The position numbers were made by a program, and so were the translations under genes. DNA of 64,000 bases from Mytilus edulis (Eukaryota; Mollusca; Bivalvia; Mytilida; Mytilidae). This document shows, one piece after another, positions 1 to 12,392 of the stretch. Within the stretch, counting starts at the first letter, position 1. The number at the start of each line of letters is the position of its first letter. The stretch covers positions 23,158,193 through 23,222,192 of the forward strand of contig NC_092354.1 in NCBI RefSeq assembly GCF_963676685.1. Reading direction: 5' to 3'. The notes under the pieces are model-generated. The model saw only the letters and a program-made list of their open reading frames with translations. It had not been told where the DNA came from and searched no databases.

Positions 1-333
1 TTATTATTTGACAAGGTAGAAAATTTAAATATTGAAAATGAAGAACTAAATGCCAACTTCGTCAAGGCCAATCAAAATTATCAAGATAAGCCAAATTGGC
101 AAAATAATAGTGTTCCTGGCAGAAACTTTAATGATCAAAGAAACTTTAATGATTTAAAATTTCAAGTTATCAACAAATCAGACCAGCTTACAATTCAAAT
201 GTCAGGAAGTCATATAATAAAACCAACACATGTGGCGAAATGTCATGTTCAGGCAAATGGGAAACTAGATTCCATTAGAGCTGGAACCTTCGGAGGCTGC
301 AGAAAATCCCTACAGGGGATTGCGTCTGACTAA
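1..333 (+). CDS. Open frame running in from the window edge, unrecognised
   Basis: Frame 1 is open from base 1 to a TAA at 331-333, about 110 codons. The product is rich in Asn, Gln and Lys in its first half (for example NFNDQRNFNDLKFQV) and ends near a Gly/Cys stretch. No ATG lies near the edge, so the start is outside the window. A second short frame, beginning at an ATG near 341 and ending at 433, follows in another register. I recognise neither. They could be the decayed end of a transposon gene or an exon of a host gene. Confidence 0.25.
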   Translation, partial: LLFDKVENLNIENEELNANFVKANQNYQDKPNWQNNSVPGRNFNDQRNFNDLKFQVINKSDQLTIQMSGSHIIKPTHVAKCHVQANGKLDSIRAGTFGGCRKSLQGIASD

Positions 334-902
334 TGCAATCATGAGAACTCGCTCCATGAAAGTAAAAGTTGTGGAGGAAGAAGGCCTCCATGACCAATGG
401 TTTCGCCGTTGGTTACAAGATTGTGGTGAATAATTTGAAGGTCATGGAGTTTAGGGGGTCAGTCTTCCTGAACTCCATGTCCGACCAAACATACTGGTGA
501 GCTGGAATTTCTTTCAAGATTTTCATTCCTATGAAATATAAATAAAAAGCTTTAAAAAAGTTTTATCTTTTTTAAAAAAAACTTTCACTTGACTACCAAT
601 TAAATATATTGTAAAAAACAAATAAATATTAACTGATGTTTGAAATGATAAACATGTCAAATATACTTCTTTGGATTGTACACATTTTAAGCTAAAATTC
701 AGTAGCATTTGGAATTATTATATATATGTATATTGGATCTCTATTTTTAATTTTAAAGTAACTATTAAAAAACACAACCTAAAGATAAAAACAGAAGAAA
801 TATTTTTCATTCAACTTTGCAATTTTACAATTATATAAGAGCATAAATAAACCACATACCATTGTTTTTTGATAAGCCAATTTAAATTCAATTATATTGC
901 AG

Positions 903-1545
903 AATGACGCAGAATTCCATGGAAACCGTTGAAGGGTTGGTAATTGGAGCATCCTTCGTTAGGTAATTAATACATTAAACATTAAGTCAAACCCTCTCAT
1001 GTCTTTTAAGACTGAAACACAAATTAAGAAATGGTAAAATGAACTTAAAAGCAAATATTTTGAAATGTACACTGGACATCTATATGAAGCTACGATAATT
1101 CCATATAAGATATTTATTACCTTAAATACAATGGAGGTCTCCTTTTTGTATCTTTTATATAAAAAATAATGTAGATTAATGACATGTCCAATTATCTCCT
1201 AAAAAATGTTTAAATGCCTTACTGGCAAGAGCTAAAGTACAAAAAAAAACAGTCTTACTTTTTTTCAGAGAAGAACTGTCCATATATATAGAAGATTTCG
1301 GAATGGTAACCACATCGTTTGAACAAATGAACAACATATTTGCAACCAACGCCTTCGAGGAAGGAACCGTCCTCCGCTGCGCAGTCAACAACGGGGAACT
1401 AACCTACATTGCAAGTTTACTTTTTATGTCATTTAGTATTTTAAGTTCTTATCATGTATTGGAATCGAATTGGTTTGCTCGTAAGTCTTGCATAATAATT
1501 AGGTTGTACTATCCCAATTTTAGTTCATACAAGTTTTCAAAATAG
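903..1545 (+). CDS. Two candidate exons of an unrecognised host gene
   Basis: Exon A (903-962) follows an AG acceptor and ends at AG|GTAATT. Its ATG is at 904. Exon B starts at 1269 after a TTTTTTCAG acceptor. Both sides are phase 2 (AG|A), so the frame runs through into SIYIEDFGMVTTSFEQM and AVNNGELTYI. The clean coding part ends near 1410; after that the frame stays open to 1545 but looks like intron, and a weak GC-type donor (GCAAGT) follows TYI. The domain is not one I know. Degraded copies of exon B lie downstream. Confidence 0.4.
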
Positions 1546-1739
1546 TATGTCAATTTCAGATTGATATTAGAAATGAATCTGAATTTGACAAAGTTTTGTA
1601 AGTTTTTCAAAAGACACAAGTTCAGATATTTGCATTTTCTGATATTACAGAAAATGAGACTATAGTGTCATTGAACAGACATAAGACTATTGTTTTTTTG
1701 TTTTTTTTTGTGACGGGATTGCTTCCTTAAGTAAATGTG

Positions 1740-2300
1740 GAAGATACTTAGTCTGGCAAGAGCTAAAGTACAAACAAACTAGTCTTATTTTGTTCAGTGA
1801 AGAACTGTCTATTCAAATAGAGGATGTGAGCATGTTCACCACTACCCAAAAAATGATGAGAAAAATATTCCCAAATCTTTGTCTTTGAGGAAGTCATAAA
1901 CCATTTAGTATTTTAAGTTGTTATCATGAAATTGAACAAAATTGGTTTGCTCGAAAGTCTTGCATATTGAGGTTGTTCTATCCCTATTTTATATCCATGA
2001 AATTAGCTCTCAAAGAGACATTAACCAACATCCAACCATCTCCTAAAAATGTATAAATGCCCAACTGACAAGAGCTAACGTACAAACAAAAAGAAAACCT
2101 GCTATAAGTCTTACTTTTTTCAGTAAAGAACTGTCTATATACAAAGAGGACGTGGGGATGTTTAGCAAAACTCAAGAGATGAGAAACATCTTCCCAACTT
2201 TTATGTTTGAAGAAGGCATTGCTATCATTTGTACTGTAAACAACGGGGAACTGACCTACATTGAGAAGACAAATTGGTTTGCTCGAAAGTCTTGCTAATT
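1740..2300 (+). pseudogene. Two degraded tandem copies of the preceding exon
   Basis: The segments near 1790-1895 and 2108-2270 repeat exon B of the upstream gene: a TTCAGT acceptor-like start, GAAGAACTGTC, a GAGGATGTG or GAGGACGTG core, and in the second copy AACAACGGGGAACTGACC. The intron sequence after exon B (GGTTTGCTCGAAAGTCTTGC) also recurs near 1473, 1947 and 2276, so exon plus intron was duplicated. The first copy contains a TGA after TTTGTCTT. The second keeps most of the frame. Confidence 0.45.
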
Positions 2301-2462
2301 AAGTTTGTACTATCCCCATTTTAGTTCCTTAAAAAAATTTTAAAATAAGAAGGCAAATTCAGATTCATATTAGAAATAAATCTGAAGTTGACAAAGTTTT
2401 TCAAATGAAACAAGTTAACATAGTGTCTGATAACACAGAAAATGAGGCCCTAGTGTGGTGTC

Positions 2463-2960
2463 AGCAGTGTCAACATTGACCTTGGTTACTTTTATAAACT
2501 GTTACTTGGATAGTGGGTTGTTTGTTGGCACCACTAAAACCACATCTTTCGAAATACGGCTAAGGTAATCTATGCCCGGGATAAGAAAATCATTAGTGTT
2601 TCGAAAATGTCAAAGTTTTGTTAACAGGAAATTCAGAAAAACGACCACATTATTGATATTCATGACAACACCGGAGTGTTGACTACTGGGCTGGTAATAC
2701 CCTCGGGGACGAAACGTCCACTATTAGTGGCATCGACCAAGTAGTGTCAAAGTTATCAAAGGTACCAGGATTATAATTTAGTACGCCAGACGCGCGTTTC
2801 GTCTACACAAGACTCACCAGTAAAGCTCATAGCACACAAAATATTTATAAAGCTAAACTAGTAAAAAGTTGGAGGGCATTGAGGATCCAAAATTTCGATT
2901 AGTTGTTCCAAATACGGCCAAGGTAATTTATGCCTGGGATAAGAAAATCCTTATCGAAAA
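2463..2960. repeat. Dispersed repeat with the ACGCCAGACGCGCG motif
   Basis: A non-coding repeat with the signature TACGCCAGACGCGCGTTTCG near 2778. Related sequence recurs in reverse orientation near 36285-36375 and 36795-36880. The CGGCCAAGGTAAT segment occurs twice inside it (about 2559 and 2918). The motif is a familiar high-copy repeat of mussel genomes, from memory. Confidence 0.5.
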
Positions 2961-4080
2961 TTAACCCAAGGTTATGGAAGAAATTTCATACAGTATGATA
3001 GAGGGTTTTCTCTTCTTCTATGACCAGCTAACATTTATTGTTTACAGAAAGTCCAATAAAACAACATTTAAATTCCAAACACCTCGTGCGAAGCCACTCA
3101 AGTCGAGCACACCTTCTTGAATAGGTCAGGATATACATTTCTTTAAACTAATAAATTTGTTTGAATAAAATCATTGCTAACACTGTATGCAATATTCCTA
3201 TATATATCTATCGTGCATCGCATTACCTAACATGAGAGTACAAGGGGAAGGTTTGGGTTTTCTATAAAGTAACCATGTCTGGCATTGAATCAATACAAGG
3301 GTACATAAAATTGAGAAATTCAACTAAAAGTCTGACCATGTGAAAACAATAAACGAATATAAGCAGAGATTTTTATAGAATTTGACAGACCTATCTGATT
3401 AATCAACTTGCTCCTATTTCAAGTTTAAGTGTATAAAGTGAAATTATCAACCAATACAATGCCGTAGGTTTTCGAAATAAAAAAAAAACGGTTTTTTGAT
3501 TCGGAATCTTGAAACTTGTACAATTTTAAGTGGTCTCCACTTTAAATCTCTTGCTCTTACATCTTATCTTCGTACTAAAAATTATTGTTATTTTACTAGT
3601 GCGTAGCGAAGTTTCTGGAAATTCACTGGCATACAACTGTTAAATGTCCATGCAAAACTCATTTCCTATCCAATACAGACAGTTATTGTAGTGGGATAAT
3701 TGAAGAGTATCTGACTTACCGTCATATATGACAGATCCGTTTTCAGTAAAAAGTAAAATACCATAGATACTGAAATCAGAGGAAAATAAAAACGGAAAGA
3801 CTCTATTAATCAAATGGCAAACCCATGTAAATTTAGTCTATGTGCCTATTCTCTTGCAACATACCAACATAGAAATGAGTAACTCATTTGCGTATCCTGT
3901 ACCAGACAAGACATGAGGATGAAAACCATTTCTTCTCTGTCTGTCCAAACTATACATCTATGGTGAGTACCTATGTACAACATAAAAAATAAAAATCTGA
4001 ATATTAATTTTATTAAATTGCAGTCATCTATAAAACTGAGGCATATGACCGCTCTTTGAAATATCAGTCTGCGAATTATA
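2961..4080. other. AT-rich stretch with no supported gene
   Basis: About 1.1 kb without a convincing ORF, splice-bounded exon or recognisable repeat. Short A/T tracts only. Confidence 0.5.
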
Positions 4081-4084
4081 AAAT

Positions 4085-4960
4085 CACGATAAAAGAGGGA
4101 CGAAAGATACAAAGGACAGTCAAACTCATAAATCGAAATGAACTGACAACGCCACGGCTGAAAAAATATAAATACAAACAATCTTGCACATCACATTCCA
4201 TTGAAAACTAAAGAATAAGTAACACGAACCCAGTGTTTTCCATTCGGCATTTAAACTGGGTGTGCCGACCACCTTCTTTTCAAAGCCTACCACCTTTCCC
4301 TTTTAGGAGGTGGTCGGCTTTTTTTACAAATTCGGTACCGCACCGTAAAAATTTAAATACTAATCGCGCCTCGCATATTTGTTTTCATTGACAAAATGGC
4401 GGATCGACAAATTTCAATGTTTTCTTTTATTAATCGGGGGAATAGAAAGGCAAATGACGATGGTGATCAGGAAAATTCTAAGCAATATAAGTCAACTCAA
4501 ACGGATAGTTGAATTGAAATTGTAGAAATTGAAAAAAAATAAAAAAAAAAATATCAAAACAACCGAAAGGGCACAGACGATCGCGAAAATAAACAGGTAT
4601 GGAACAATCCCAAAATGAGGGATATCCCTTAAATGAGGACTGTCCCGCAGACAAGGGGTCTTATTACTGTTGGAAGAAAAGAAAAAGTAAAACCAAGATT
4701 TTTTAACTTAAAAGGGCGAAAATCGTTTTATTTGGTACAACATTTCTTAAAGAGAGTCCCATTATTTTTAATGTCCATAATGATAAAAGGCCAGAAACAA
4801 ATATGTGCTCATTTGTTTTTCTTTAAATGTACCCTTATAAAAGGAATAGTCTTTACATTGAGAGCCCCACCAAAAGCTATGTGTGATCTCAGGTGCACCG
4901 GAAAGGTAAACATATCATGTCCACATGCAACACCTGTCGTGTTGCTTATGTGCTTACATT
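4085..4960. repeat. Dispersed repeat interrupted by a nested insertion
   Basis: The left part (about 4085-4230, AGAGGGACGAAAGATAC through AACACGAACC) and the right part (about 4865-4960, GATCTCAGGTGC through GTTGCTTATGTG) are contiguous in another copy at 34190-34430. The 4231-4862 segment is therefore an insertion into a pre-existing repeat. Confidence 0.6.
4231..4862 (+). mobile_element. hAT-like transposon fragment nested in a repeat
   Basis: The segment starts CAGTGTTTTCC, resembling a hAT 5' end, and ends near CATTG. An ATG at 4396 opens a 38-codon frame (MADRQISMFSFINRGNRK..., TGA at 4510-4512) that resembles the short N-terminus of hAT/ZMYM-type transposases. No transposase core is present, so this is a non-autonomous or truncated copy. 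A clean 8-bp target duplication is not visible. Confidence 0.4.
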
Positions 4961-5126
4961 TTTGCAAAACATGAAAATAAAATTCCTCCGTTAGGTATGA
5001 GTTAAAAAACATATTTAGCTTTTTTGATTAAAAATATGTTGGTCAAGTTAAACCTTGCAAATGTCCTCCATGGGAACTTCATAAACCAAAAATGATGTTT
5101 GATCTCCATGAACACAATAAAAATAA

Positions 5127-5316
5127 AACAAATCCTCTTTTATTTCAGCAACACTATGTTGAAATTAAAGCCGATTATCTAGATTTTTCAACTGTCTATA
5201 CTGATGGATCAAAAGATGGTGACAGAGTTGCATCTACTGCTGTCTTCATAGACAGAGCTGAAACTCTCCGCTCGCCATCTGATGCGTCCATTTTGTATTG
5301 TTTTAGAACCAAATAA
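5127..5316 (+). pseudogene. LINE RNase H domain fragment
   Basis: The frame contains FSTVYTDGSKDGDRV, the first conserved strand of a LINE-encoded RNase H domain with its catalytic Asp in TDGS. It is truncated on both sides. The same stretch occurs in opposite orientation near 7130-7310 within a longer fragment. Confidence 0.65.
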
Positions 5317-5689
5317 AATCAAAAGACCTCCAACTGAATCACTTACCTGCATTTTTTTTTTTTTTTTTTGATAAATCTTTAATCAATACTTATTTCTGCT
5401 TTTCAATGAAAGTAGTGCTTTCATTGTCAAATTGTAATTGAAAAACCAATATGCTATATAGCCATAGTGACTATGTTTCTTGGTATAAAAGAAACTATTA
5501 ACCCAGAATTTTACACTATGGATCATACAGTTTTAATTTAACTGAAAATGGTTCAGTTTTTTGTAATTTGATCTGTATTTCACATGTTAAAAAATCATTA
5601 ATTCAACTACATTTTGAGTATATAATTATTACAAGCTGTACGGTCTGTATGCTTCACCTGACCTAAGAAAAACAAAGGAAACAAATATT

Positions 5690-6075
5690 CCAAGCCATGT
5701 AGTTAATGACAAAGAGACAACTATCCACAAAAGACAAAATTGACACAAGCATTAACAACTATAGGTCACCGTACGGCCTTCAACAATGAGCAAAGCCCAT
5801 ACCTCATAGTTAGCTATAAATTCAACCGATAAGACGATTTTAAACAATTCAAACGAGAAAACTATCGGCCTTATTTAAGTAAAAAAAAAATAAACGAAAA
5901 CAAATATGTAACACTTAAACAAACGACAACCCCTGAATTACAGGCTCCTGACTTGGGACAGGCACAAACATAATGTGGCGGGGTTAAACATGTTAGCGGG
6001 ATACCAACCCTCACCCTGACCTGGGACAGTGGTATAACAGTATAACATAAGAACGAACTATAAAAATCAGTTGAA
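5690..6075. repeat. Long dispersed non-coding repeat
   Basis: It starts with the GAGACAACTATCCACA type motif and runs through GGTCACCGTACGGCCTTCAA to TGGGACAGTGGTATAAC. A diverged copy lies at about 9640-9990. It shares its first ~100 bases with the GGTATGAGTGCCAATGAG family seen elsewhere in the window. Confidence 0.55.
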
Positions 6076-6511
6076 AAAGACTTATCTCATCACTTATATA
6101 TTGGTATGACACTTACAACATGAATATTTTCATCATAAGTCCCCTATCATCATTTTGTCCTGGATATGGATATTATTTGCTGTTCTATGTTATCAATCAA
6201 CTGATGTCCAGCTTTTGCAGATCTTTTTTGAAAGTTTTACTGTAAATTCATGATATAAATCTGCTTATTTGGAGACAGATTGGGAATTTATTGATTGTTG
6301 GTGGCTTTACGCCGCATTACCACAAAAAGGCTATATCGCGGCCAGAGCTAATTCGAATATTTTTACAATTTAAAGCATATTTTTAAAATAAGTCAAAAAG
6401 TCCTTCAATACACTAAAATTCTTGACTAAAGCAAATTGATTATATACAAATAAAAATCAACAGTAAAATAACGTGATAAAAATTAAAATCGATTTAAATA
6501 TAATAACATTT

Positions 6512-7345
6512 TTATATTTTATAATAAATTCCAATTTCTTTTAAAAAAGCAACAATATTTGTAAATGGAACATTATTAAATAAATCATACATATTATTGA
6601 CATTGAAATGCTTCTTACGAATATCAGCAAAGTCAATACAATTAATTAAAACATGTTTAATAGTATACTTGCAGTTGCAAGGAACACATTGTGGTTCATC
6701 TTCATTTTTTAAAAGATACTCGTGTGTTATTCTAGTATGACCAATACGACATCTAGTAATAACACACTGATCTTTTCTGCACATAATATTATCAAAAGGT
6801 TTGCCTAAATTAGGTTTAATTTCATGCAATTTATTATCTGTCTTTTTTACTCCATTTATTTTTCAATATATTAAAAACATATTCTCTAATATTAGATTTA
6901 AAATCAATATATGGTATATCACAGTTAGATAGAGGGTCACCCAGGGCATTCTTTGCCTCAAGGTCTACAGCTGTGATTCCAAGGATTCCAACATGACTCG
7001 GAACCCATAGAAATATTATTTCTTTCAGAAGAATTTTTAAATTCCTCATTACATATAAAATTTTCAGGATTGTTGGATTTTTAATTTTAGTATTTCGTAT
7101 AGCTTGTAAGCATGAAAGTGAATCCGAACATATAATAAATTTGGATTTATCTGCTGCTGTCTTCAGGGACAGAGCTGCAACCCTCCGTTTGCCATCTGAT
7201 GCATCCATCTTTACTGCTGAAGCAGAAGCAATAATTTTGGATCCATCAGTATAGACAGTTGAAAAATCTAGATAATCGGCTTTAATTTCAGCATAGTGTT
7301 GCTGAATTATTTTGTGTTTTTCCTTTATCCATATCTGAATTTTGT
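6512..7345 (-). pseudogene. LINE C-terminal RNase H and zinc-knuckle fragment
   Basis: Minus-strand frames give the RNase H pieces STVYTDGSK, FIICSDSLSCLQAI and FLWVPSHVGI. They are followed, after a frameshift at the A-run near 6848, by a Cys/His-rich C-terminus (CVPCNCKYTIKHVLINC) typical of LINE ORF2 ends. The reverse transcriptase is absent, which fits a 5'-truncated retrotransposon copy. The broken frame shows it is dead. Confidence 0.75.
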
Positions 7346-7423
7346 CTATACCCCTTAATCTTCCATTATGCCAAGTTTCATGCTTTTACCATAAAGTGAT
7401 CAATTATTCTGATATCCGCTGGA

Positions 7424-7456
7424 CCAGAGACATATAATACAAGAGATTGGCAACTC
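7424..7456. repeat. Left arm of a 33-bp perfect inverted repeat pair
   Basis: Begins CCAGAGACATATAATAC and ends GATTGGCAACTC. Its exact reverse complement is at 12393-12425, so the pair encloses 4.9 kb. Confidence 0.6.
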
Positions 7457-7459
7457 GGC

Positions 7460-8165
7460 GAAATCCCGTAATATCACACGGCCAGATTTAAACCTCGCGA
7501 GATCTCTTTGGGTAATAGAGTCATTATCACAGTATTAAAAGTACTCGAGGTAATGGTGAATGTTTAAGCATAAATTAACTGTTTCAGTGTTAAATTTAAC
7601 ATAATTAATTAAATAATTGAGATATTAAATAATTAACACTTAATAAATTGTATCAGAGTTAATTTTATTTGATACTTTCACAATGGGTTTCTATTAAATA
7701 TACACCTGTCTCGGAGACATAATTTCACAGTGTAACATGTATATTAGGCTTGAATTATTCGATGGTCAGGTAAATCACAACCTGTTTTATTTGACACCTG
7801 GTACACAAGAAGTTGTTACACCACAGGTGTCCACACTATTTCCGAAAATACTATTTACAAAATATATAAAATTAGTTAATGTGTAGAAAAAAATAATTAA
7901 TTTGTTTGTTTATTTATCGTTAATCATGATCGACTTTGTCTTATATTCATAATTTGTATAGATCATTAAAAATTGAATACTTATTGTGTTCATTATTAAT
8001 TGGGCTTGTATTAAGGTTTTGTCTATGATTGTCGGTAAATTGTTTTCTTAGTGGGTTTTTTTCAAAATTTACATTATGAGCTTGCATTGAGTTTTTTTTA
8101 TGATTGTCGGTAAATTTATGGTTTCTCCTTTTCACGGATTGTGTATTTATGACTTACATTTAATG
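7460..8165. other. AT-rich stretch with no supported gene
   Basis: No convincing gene. The 62-codon frame at 7947-8135 consists of two near-repeats of TTTATGATTGTCGGTAAAT-like sequence and is not supported as coding. Confidence 0.4.
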
Positions 8166-8169
8166 ATCA

Positions 8170-9125
8170 TTTAATAGACAAGAGGCTGTCACAACGACAG
8201 CAAACCGGATTTATTAATATTTATTTGTGTCCTGGCAATATCACAAGAACCATTACTGATGAATGGTGAAAGTGAAAATCGTCAATATCAAATTTGACCT
8301 CAATTTTGTCATCAGTATCAACATATTAAAATTTGAAAAGCTTAGATTGAATGGTTCAGTAGTAAATGCAACAACGAGAATGGAAACGACATTTTACAAT
8401 CTTTCAGGAACCATAACTCCTGAACGGTAAAAGTCAAAATCGTCATTATTGAACTTGACCTCTATTTTGTCATCAGTAACAACATATAAAAATTTCAAAA
8501 GCTTTGGTTGAATGGTTCATGAGAAAATGCACGGACACGACTGGAAACACCATTTTTCAATCTTTCAAGAACCATAACTCCTGAACGGTAAAAATCAAAA
8601 TCGTCATTATTTAACTTGACCTCTATTTTGTCATCAGTAACAACATATCAAAATTTGGGAAGCTTTGGTAGAACAGTTCATGTGTAAATGCACGGACACA
8701 ACTGGAAACTCCATTTTTCAATCTTTCAAGAACCATAACTCCTGAACGGTAAAAGTCAAAATCGTCATTATTTAACTTGACCTACATTTTGTCATCAGTA
8801 ACAACATATTAAAATTTGGGAAGCTTTGGTAGAACAGTTCATGCGTAAATGCACGGACACGACTGGAAACTTCATTTTTCAATCTTTCAAGAACCATAAC
8901 TCCTGAACGGTAAAAGTCAAAATCGCCATTATTGAACTTGACCTTCATTTAGTTGTCAGTAACAACATATAAAAATTTTAAAAGCTTTGGTTGAACGGTT
9001 CATGAGTTAATGCACGGACAACATTTGATTGCCGCCCGCCCGACTGCCCGACCGCCCGGCCGCCCGCCGTACATCCCCAAATCAATAACCGAAATTTTTG
9101 TCACAAAAATCCGGTTAAAAATGGC
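8170..9125. repeat. Satellite-like array (~160 bp x5) inside a TIR-bearing repeat
   Basis: CTTTCAAGAACCATAACTCC recurs near 8403, 8563, 8723 and 8884, with a diverged first unit near 8240, a period of about 160 bp. The array is bounded by AACCGGATTT (8203) and its inverse AAATCCGGTT (about 9107). A GCCCGCCCGACTGCCC stretch lies just inside the right end. The layout fits a MITE-like element with internally amplified units. Confidence 0.7.
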
Positions 9126-9639
9126 AATATAAGTCTCACTTTTGACCTCGAATAGAAAGAGATTAAACCATATTTTAAGTGTAAGGAACTGCTAAATATA
9201 CGATAAAAACTCACAGCAGCAGGTATTGCTGCCTTTTAATATAACAATTTTTGTAAGAAGGAACAATTTAATATGTTATATTTCTGTCAGCTTGGCAAGT
9301 TGACTTCAAAGCATACACCAGTTTTAATGCCATATTGATATCTAAATGTTTCGAAATGTACATGTTTCCCTTCTTTTTTTTTTAACTTTTGGACTAGTTA
9401 AAATCTCCTTTTAGTTTTGAAACGGACATGCACATGTGTAAATAGTTTAACAACTATTTGACTTGATTTGTAAGTTAAAACCTTTTTGTTTTACTTTATA
9501 CAAACTGCACGAAAATGTGTCTACCTTTGTTGTTGATCAGGCTGATTTAATTGATGGTTGCCTAACGTCCAGTGGAAAATATTTCATATTTTCAATATAT
9601 TGATGTGCGAGTGTATCTATTTCTTTTCTGTACAGTATA
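9126..9639. other. No supported gene
   Basis: AT-rich intergenic sequence with no convincing coding frame or recognised repeat. Confidence 0.4.
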
Positions 9640-9990
9640 TGCAATATAATATTGAACTCTCCACAAAAAACCAAATGATACAAACATTAACAACTGTAGG
9701 TAACCATAAGGCTCTTAGCAATGAGTAAATTCATACTGCACTGCGAACTATACAAGGTCTATTTATGAAAAAGGTTTAACAATTCAAACAAGAAAACTAA
9801 CCGCCAGATTTATGTACAAAAGAATCCAAATATGATATACAGCAACAAACCACAAGTGAGTCACAGGCTTCTTACTTTGGAAAGACACAAAGATAATAAA
9901 GGCATGATAATATATAACACCGGCATACATCCCATTATTCTGAAATGAAAAGGACCAGTCAGACTGAGAATCAGAACAAGTATTTATGTA
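9640..9990. repeat. Diverged copy of the dispersed repeat at 5.7 kb
   Basis: Shares order and wording with 5690-6075: TCTCCACAAAA, ACATTAACAACTGTAGGT, AATTCAAACAAGAAAACTA and a TCACAGGCTTCT segment. Confidence 0.55.
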
Positions 9991-10485
9991 TACAATATAT
10001 CTAGACTATCACTACACATCATTCCATCCTTTTTCAATAATTAAACCAAGATATAAGAGAACAAACATCATTCCAGGTATAAATAATATTTTTATTATCA
10101 AACATTCACTTATAATGTTACTGTCAATGATAACTGAGAGCTTCATGCTAATTTCCCTGCGACTGATCTGGTACACTGGTACAGTTCAACTGTATGCAAA
10201 TTTCGGTATCTGTACAGCTAAGGATATATGTACATGTATCATTGATGCTAACTTGTAATAAATTGTAAAAAGTCTGAAACTCAAAGGGAGAATGGGAGAA
10301 AGGCAAGGTTCTTCATGTTCATTGTGTGTCTCATTCACTGCAAATATCTCAATTATTGTGTAATCAGTTGCTCTGTGCCTTCCAGTGGTGCAAGAAATCA
10401 GTATGACAATCAAATTCAAGTGTACATATTTTTTCATTCTCAAATGGCTGTTCTTTTGCTGCATAAGTGTGGTCAGAGTGTTCAT

Positions 10486-10715
10486 CTAACAAGAGTTCTC
10501 CTTTGTCTTCTTCTGATGTAATAGAAATTTCCTCAGAACGTACAAACTAGACCAGAGATGTGTCATAATTGGATGATCCTTTTCATCTTCAGTGTGGATT
10601 GAAACTGCAACAGATATCTCCTCCATAATGGTTTCAACAGCTGTCCATGGTCGAGGATTACCTTTCTTTTTAACTCCTTTTGTTAACTTACTACATCTTT
10701 TCCTCTTTTGGCATT
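10486..10715 (-). CDS. Candidate terminal exon of an unrecognised gene
   Basis: On the minus strand a TTAATTTAG acceptor precedes a frame that starts near 10715, reads QKRKRCSKLTKGVKKKGN and then RPWTAVETIMEEISVAV, and ends at 10486. The basic stretch followed by the RPWT segment resembles the tail of some transposon-related or nuclear proteins, but I cannot name it. No partner exon was found. Confidence 0.3.
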
Positions 10716-11124
10716 CTAAATTAAAAAAAAATATTTTAGAGTTGAAAAGAAATTTGAATTTGTAGAACTTATTATACAACATCTATTTGTCTTACTTTTA
10801 AACTTTACTTCCTACATTTATGTCATACAACATTCTGCAGGTTTTTATTATGCTAAATCTATTTTAAATTTCATTTTGTCATGAATGGCCCTTTCAAGCT
10901 TGCTATTAGGTACAAATATTTGATATATTTGTCAATTGTTAAACATTGTACAGTTAACATACAATGTAAGTTGCTGACATCAACTTTACTTAGTCTCTGC
11001 TTCTATCTCATGAGGGTCTGGAAGCAGGGCGGATCAACCCAGGATAAAGGAGGGTTCCAACCACATATCCCCATTTAAATTCATTGATCGTCCAAAAAAA
11101 GGGGCTGGATCCGCCAATGGGAAG

Positions 11125-11575
11125 GTGTTTACAAAAGGTAAACGGACAGAAAGTCACAGGACATAAAGTCACAAATTTGGTAGGACAAAAAGTCACAAAT
11201 AATCTGTTGACAATTGTTTGTATATATAAGAGAAATATCTTTAAATATTTACTTTTTAATACATATATTCATATTAAAGTTTAATAAATGTGTCATTATA
11301 TTTGAAAAATGAAAATTTATTTAATTTTAAGCATGCAAAAGAAAGATTTCTTGGCACCATGAAGCCATTTAAGTGCCAAACCAGTTTGACATTTTGTTTT
11401 TTCAACAATTATTTGATCATTTTTGAATTGTTTTTGATAATTTTTGTTTACAAAGTTAGTTTCTATACAATAGTTCAAGAATAGAAATAAACGTTTTTTG
11501 TTCAAAGAAATAATCAGAAAAAATGAATTGTGACTTTTTGTCCTGTGACTATCTGACACTGTCCTACATTCATAC
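11125..11575. mobile_element. MITE-like repeat with GGACAGAAAGTCAC ends
   Basis: The left side carries GGACAGAAAGTCACAGGAC and AGGACAAAAAGTCAC. The right side carries the inverse, GTGACTTTTTGTCCTGTGAC and CTGTCCTAC. The ~440-bp interior has no coding capacity. Single copies of the end motif recur at about 12832, 12998 and 62180, so the family is dispersed. Confidence 0.55.
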
Positions 11576-11779
11576 AATAGGAGTATTGGAATAACTGCAT
11601 AAATTGAAATCAGAAAAATAGAGACAAAAGGAAACATTTTATCAAAATATCAAGATTGGAGAATGATGGGGTGCTAAAATAAATAAAGAATAGAGAATAA
11701 TGGGCAAAATTTATAAAGAAAAGAGGAATATATTGGGAATGTGTACATGTCCATGGTATACACATATATGCCCCGTTGA

Positions 11780-12065
11780 TCTTATTTTAACAAGATAACA
11801 TTTGGAATTAATACAGGCTCATTAAATTGCATATTCATTCGATAATTTCTAAGTTTTACGAAAAAAAGGTAATTCTCGCATAGCTGGATTTGGGTATCAA
11901 TGTGAAAAAAATAAATCACCTTTGATGGTATTTTATGAAAACACTGTTTGATCAAAATATACGAAAATAGTATCATTTTAACGGGATAACAATCGGGAGT
12001 AGAATAACACTATAAAATTGCATATATAATCGTAAATTTCTAAGTTTTATGAAAAAAAATGGTGG
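11780..12065. repeat. Tandem duplication, ~190-bp unit
   Basis: TTTTAACAAGATAACATTTGG and TTTTAACGGGATAACAATCGG begin two units. Both contain a TAAATTGCATAT-type stretch and TTTCTAAGTTTTA(C/T)GAAAAAAA. Confidence 0.55.
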
Positions 12066-12392
12066 GCCACACCGGTTCTGCAGCAATAAAGTGGGGAAGC
12101 TGAATGGGCCGAATTTAAATTGATATGCATTTGATTATTATCATCATTTCAGCACATTATAGTATAAACAAATTGGTAGAACTAGTTAGATGTATCTTTT
12201 GATTATACTTACATGCTTTAGCTGTGAAAGCAATCGACATAAACGAGAAAACAAATCTGTAAGCGTATCGTCACTCTAAACAACAATGGCGGAATTTTCT
12301 CATCTCGACCCTTCTTCATCCCAGGTCACATCATAATCCCAAGCATTTCCGGTAGCCAAGTGATTTCATTGCCCGTTATATAGACTCTACTA

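Noticed and set aside
10186-10485. 99-codon minus-strand ORF
   Set aside because: Low-complexity AT-driven composition, no motif, and overlapping frames on the other strand are equally open.
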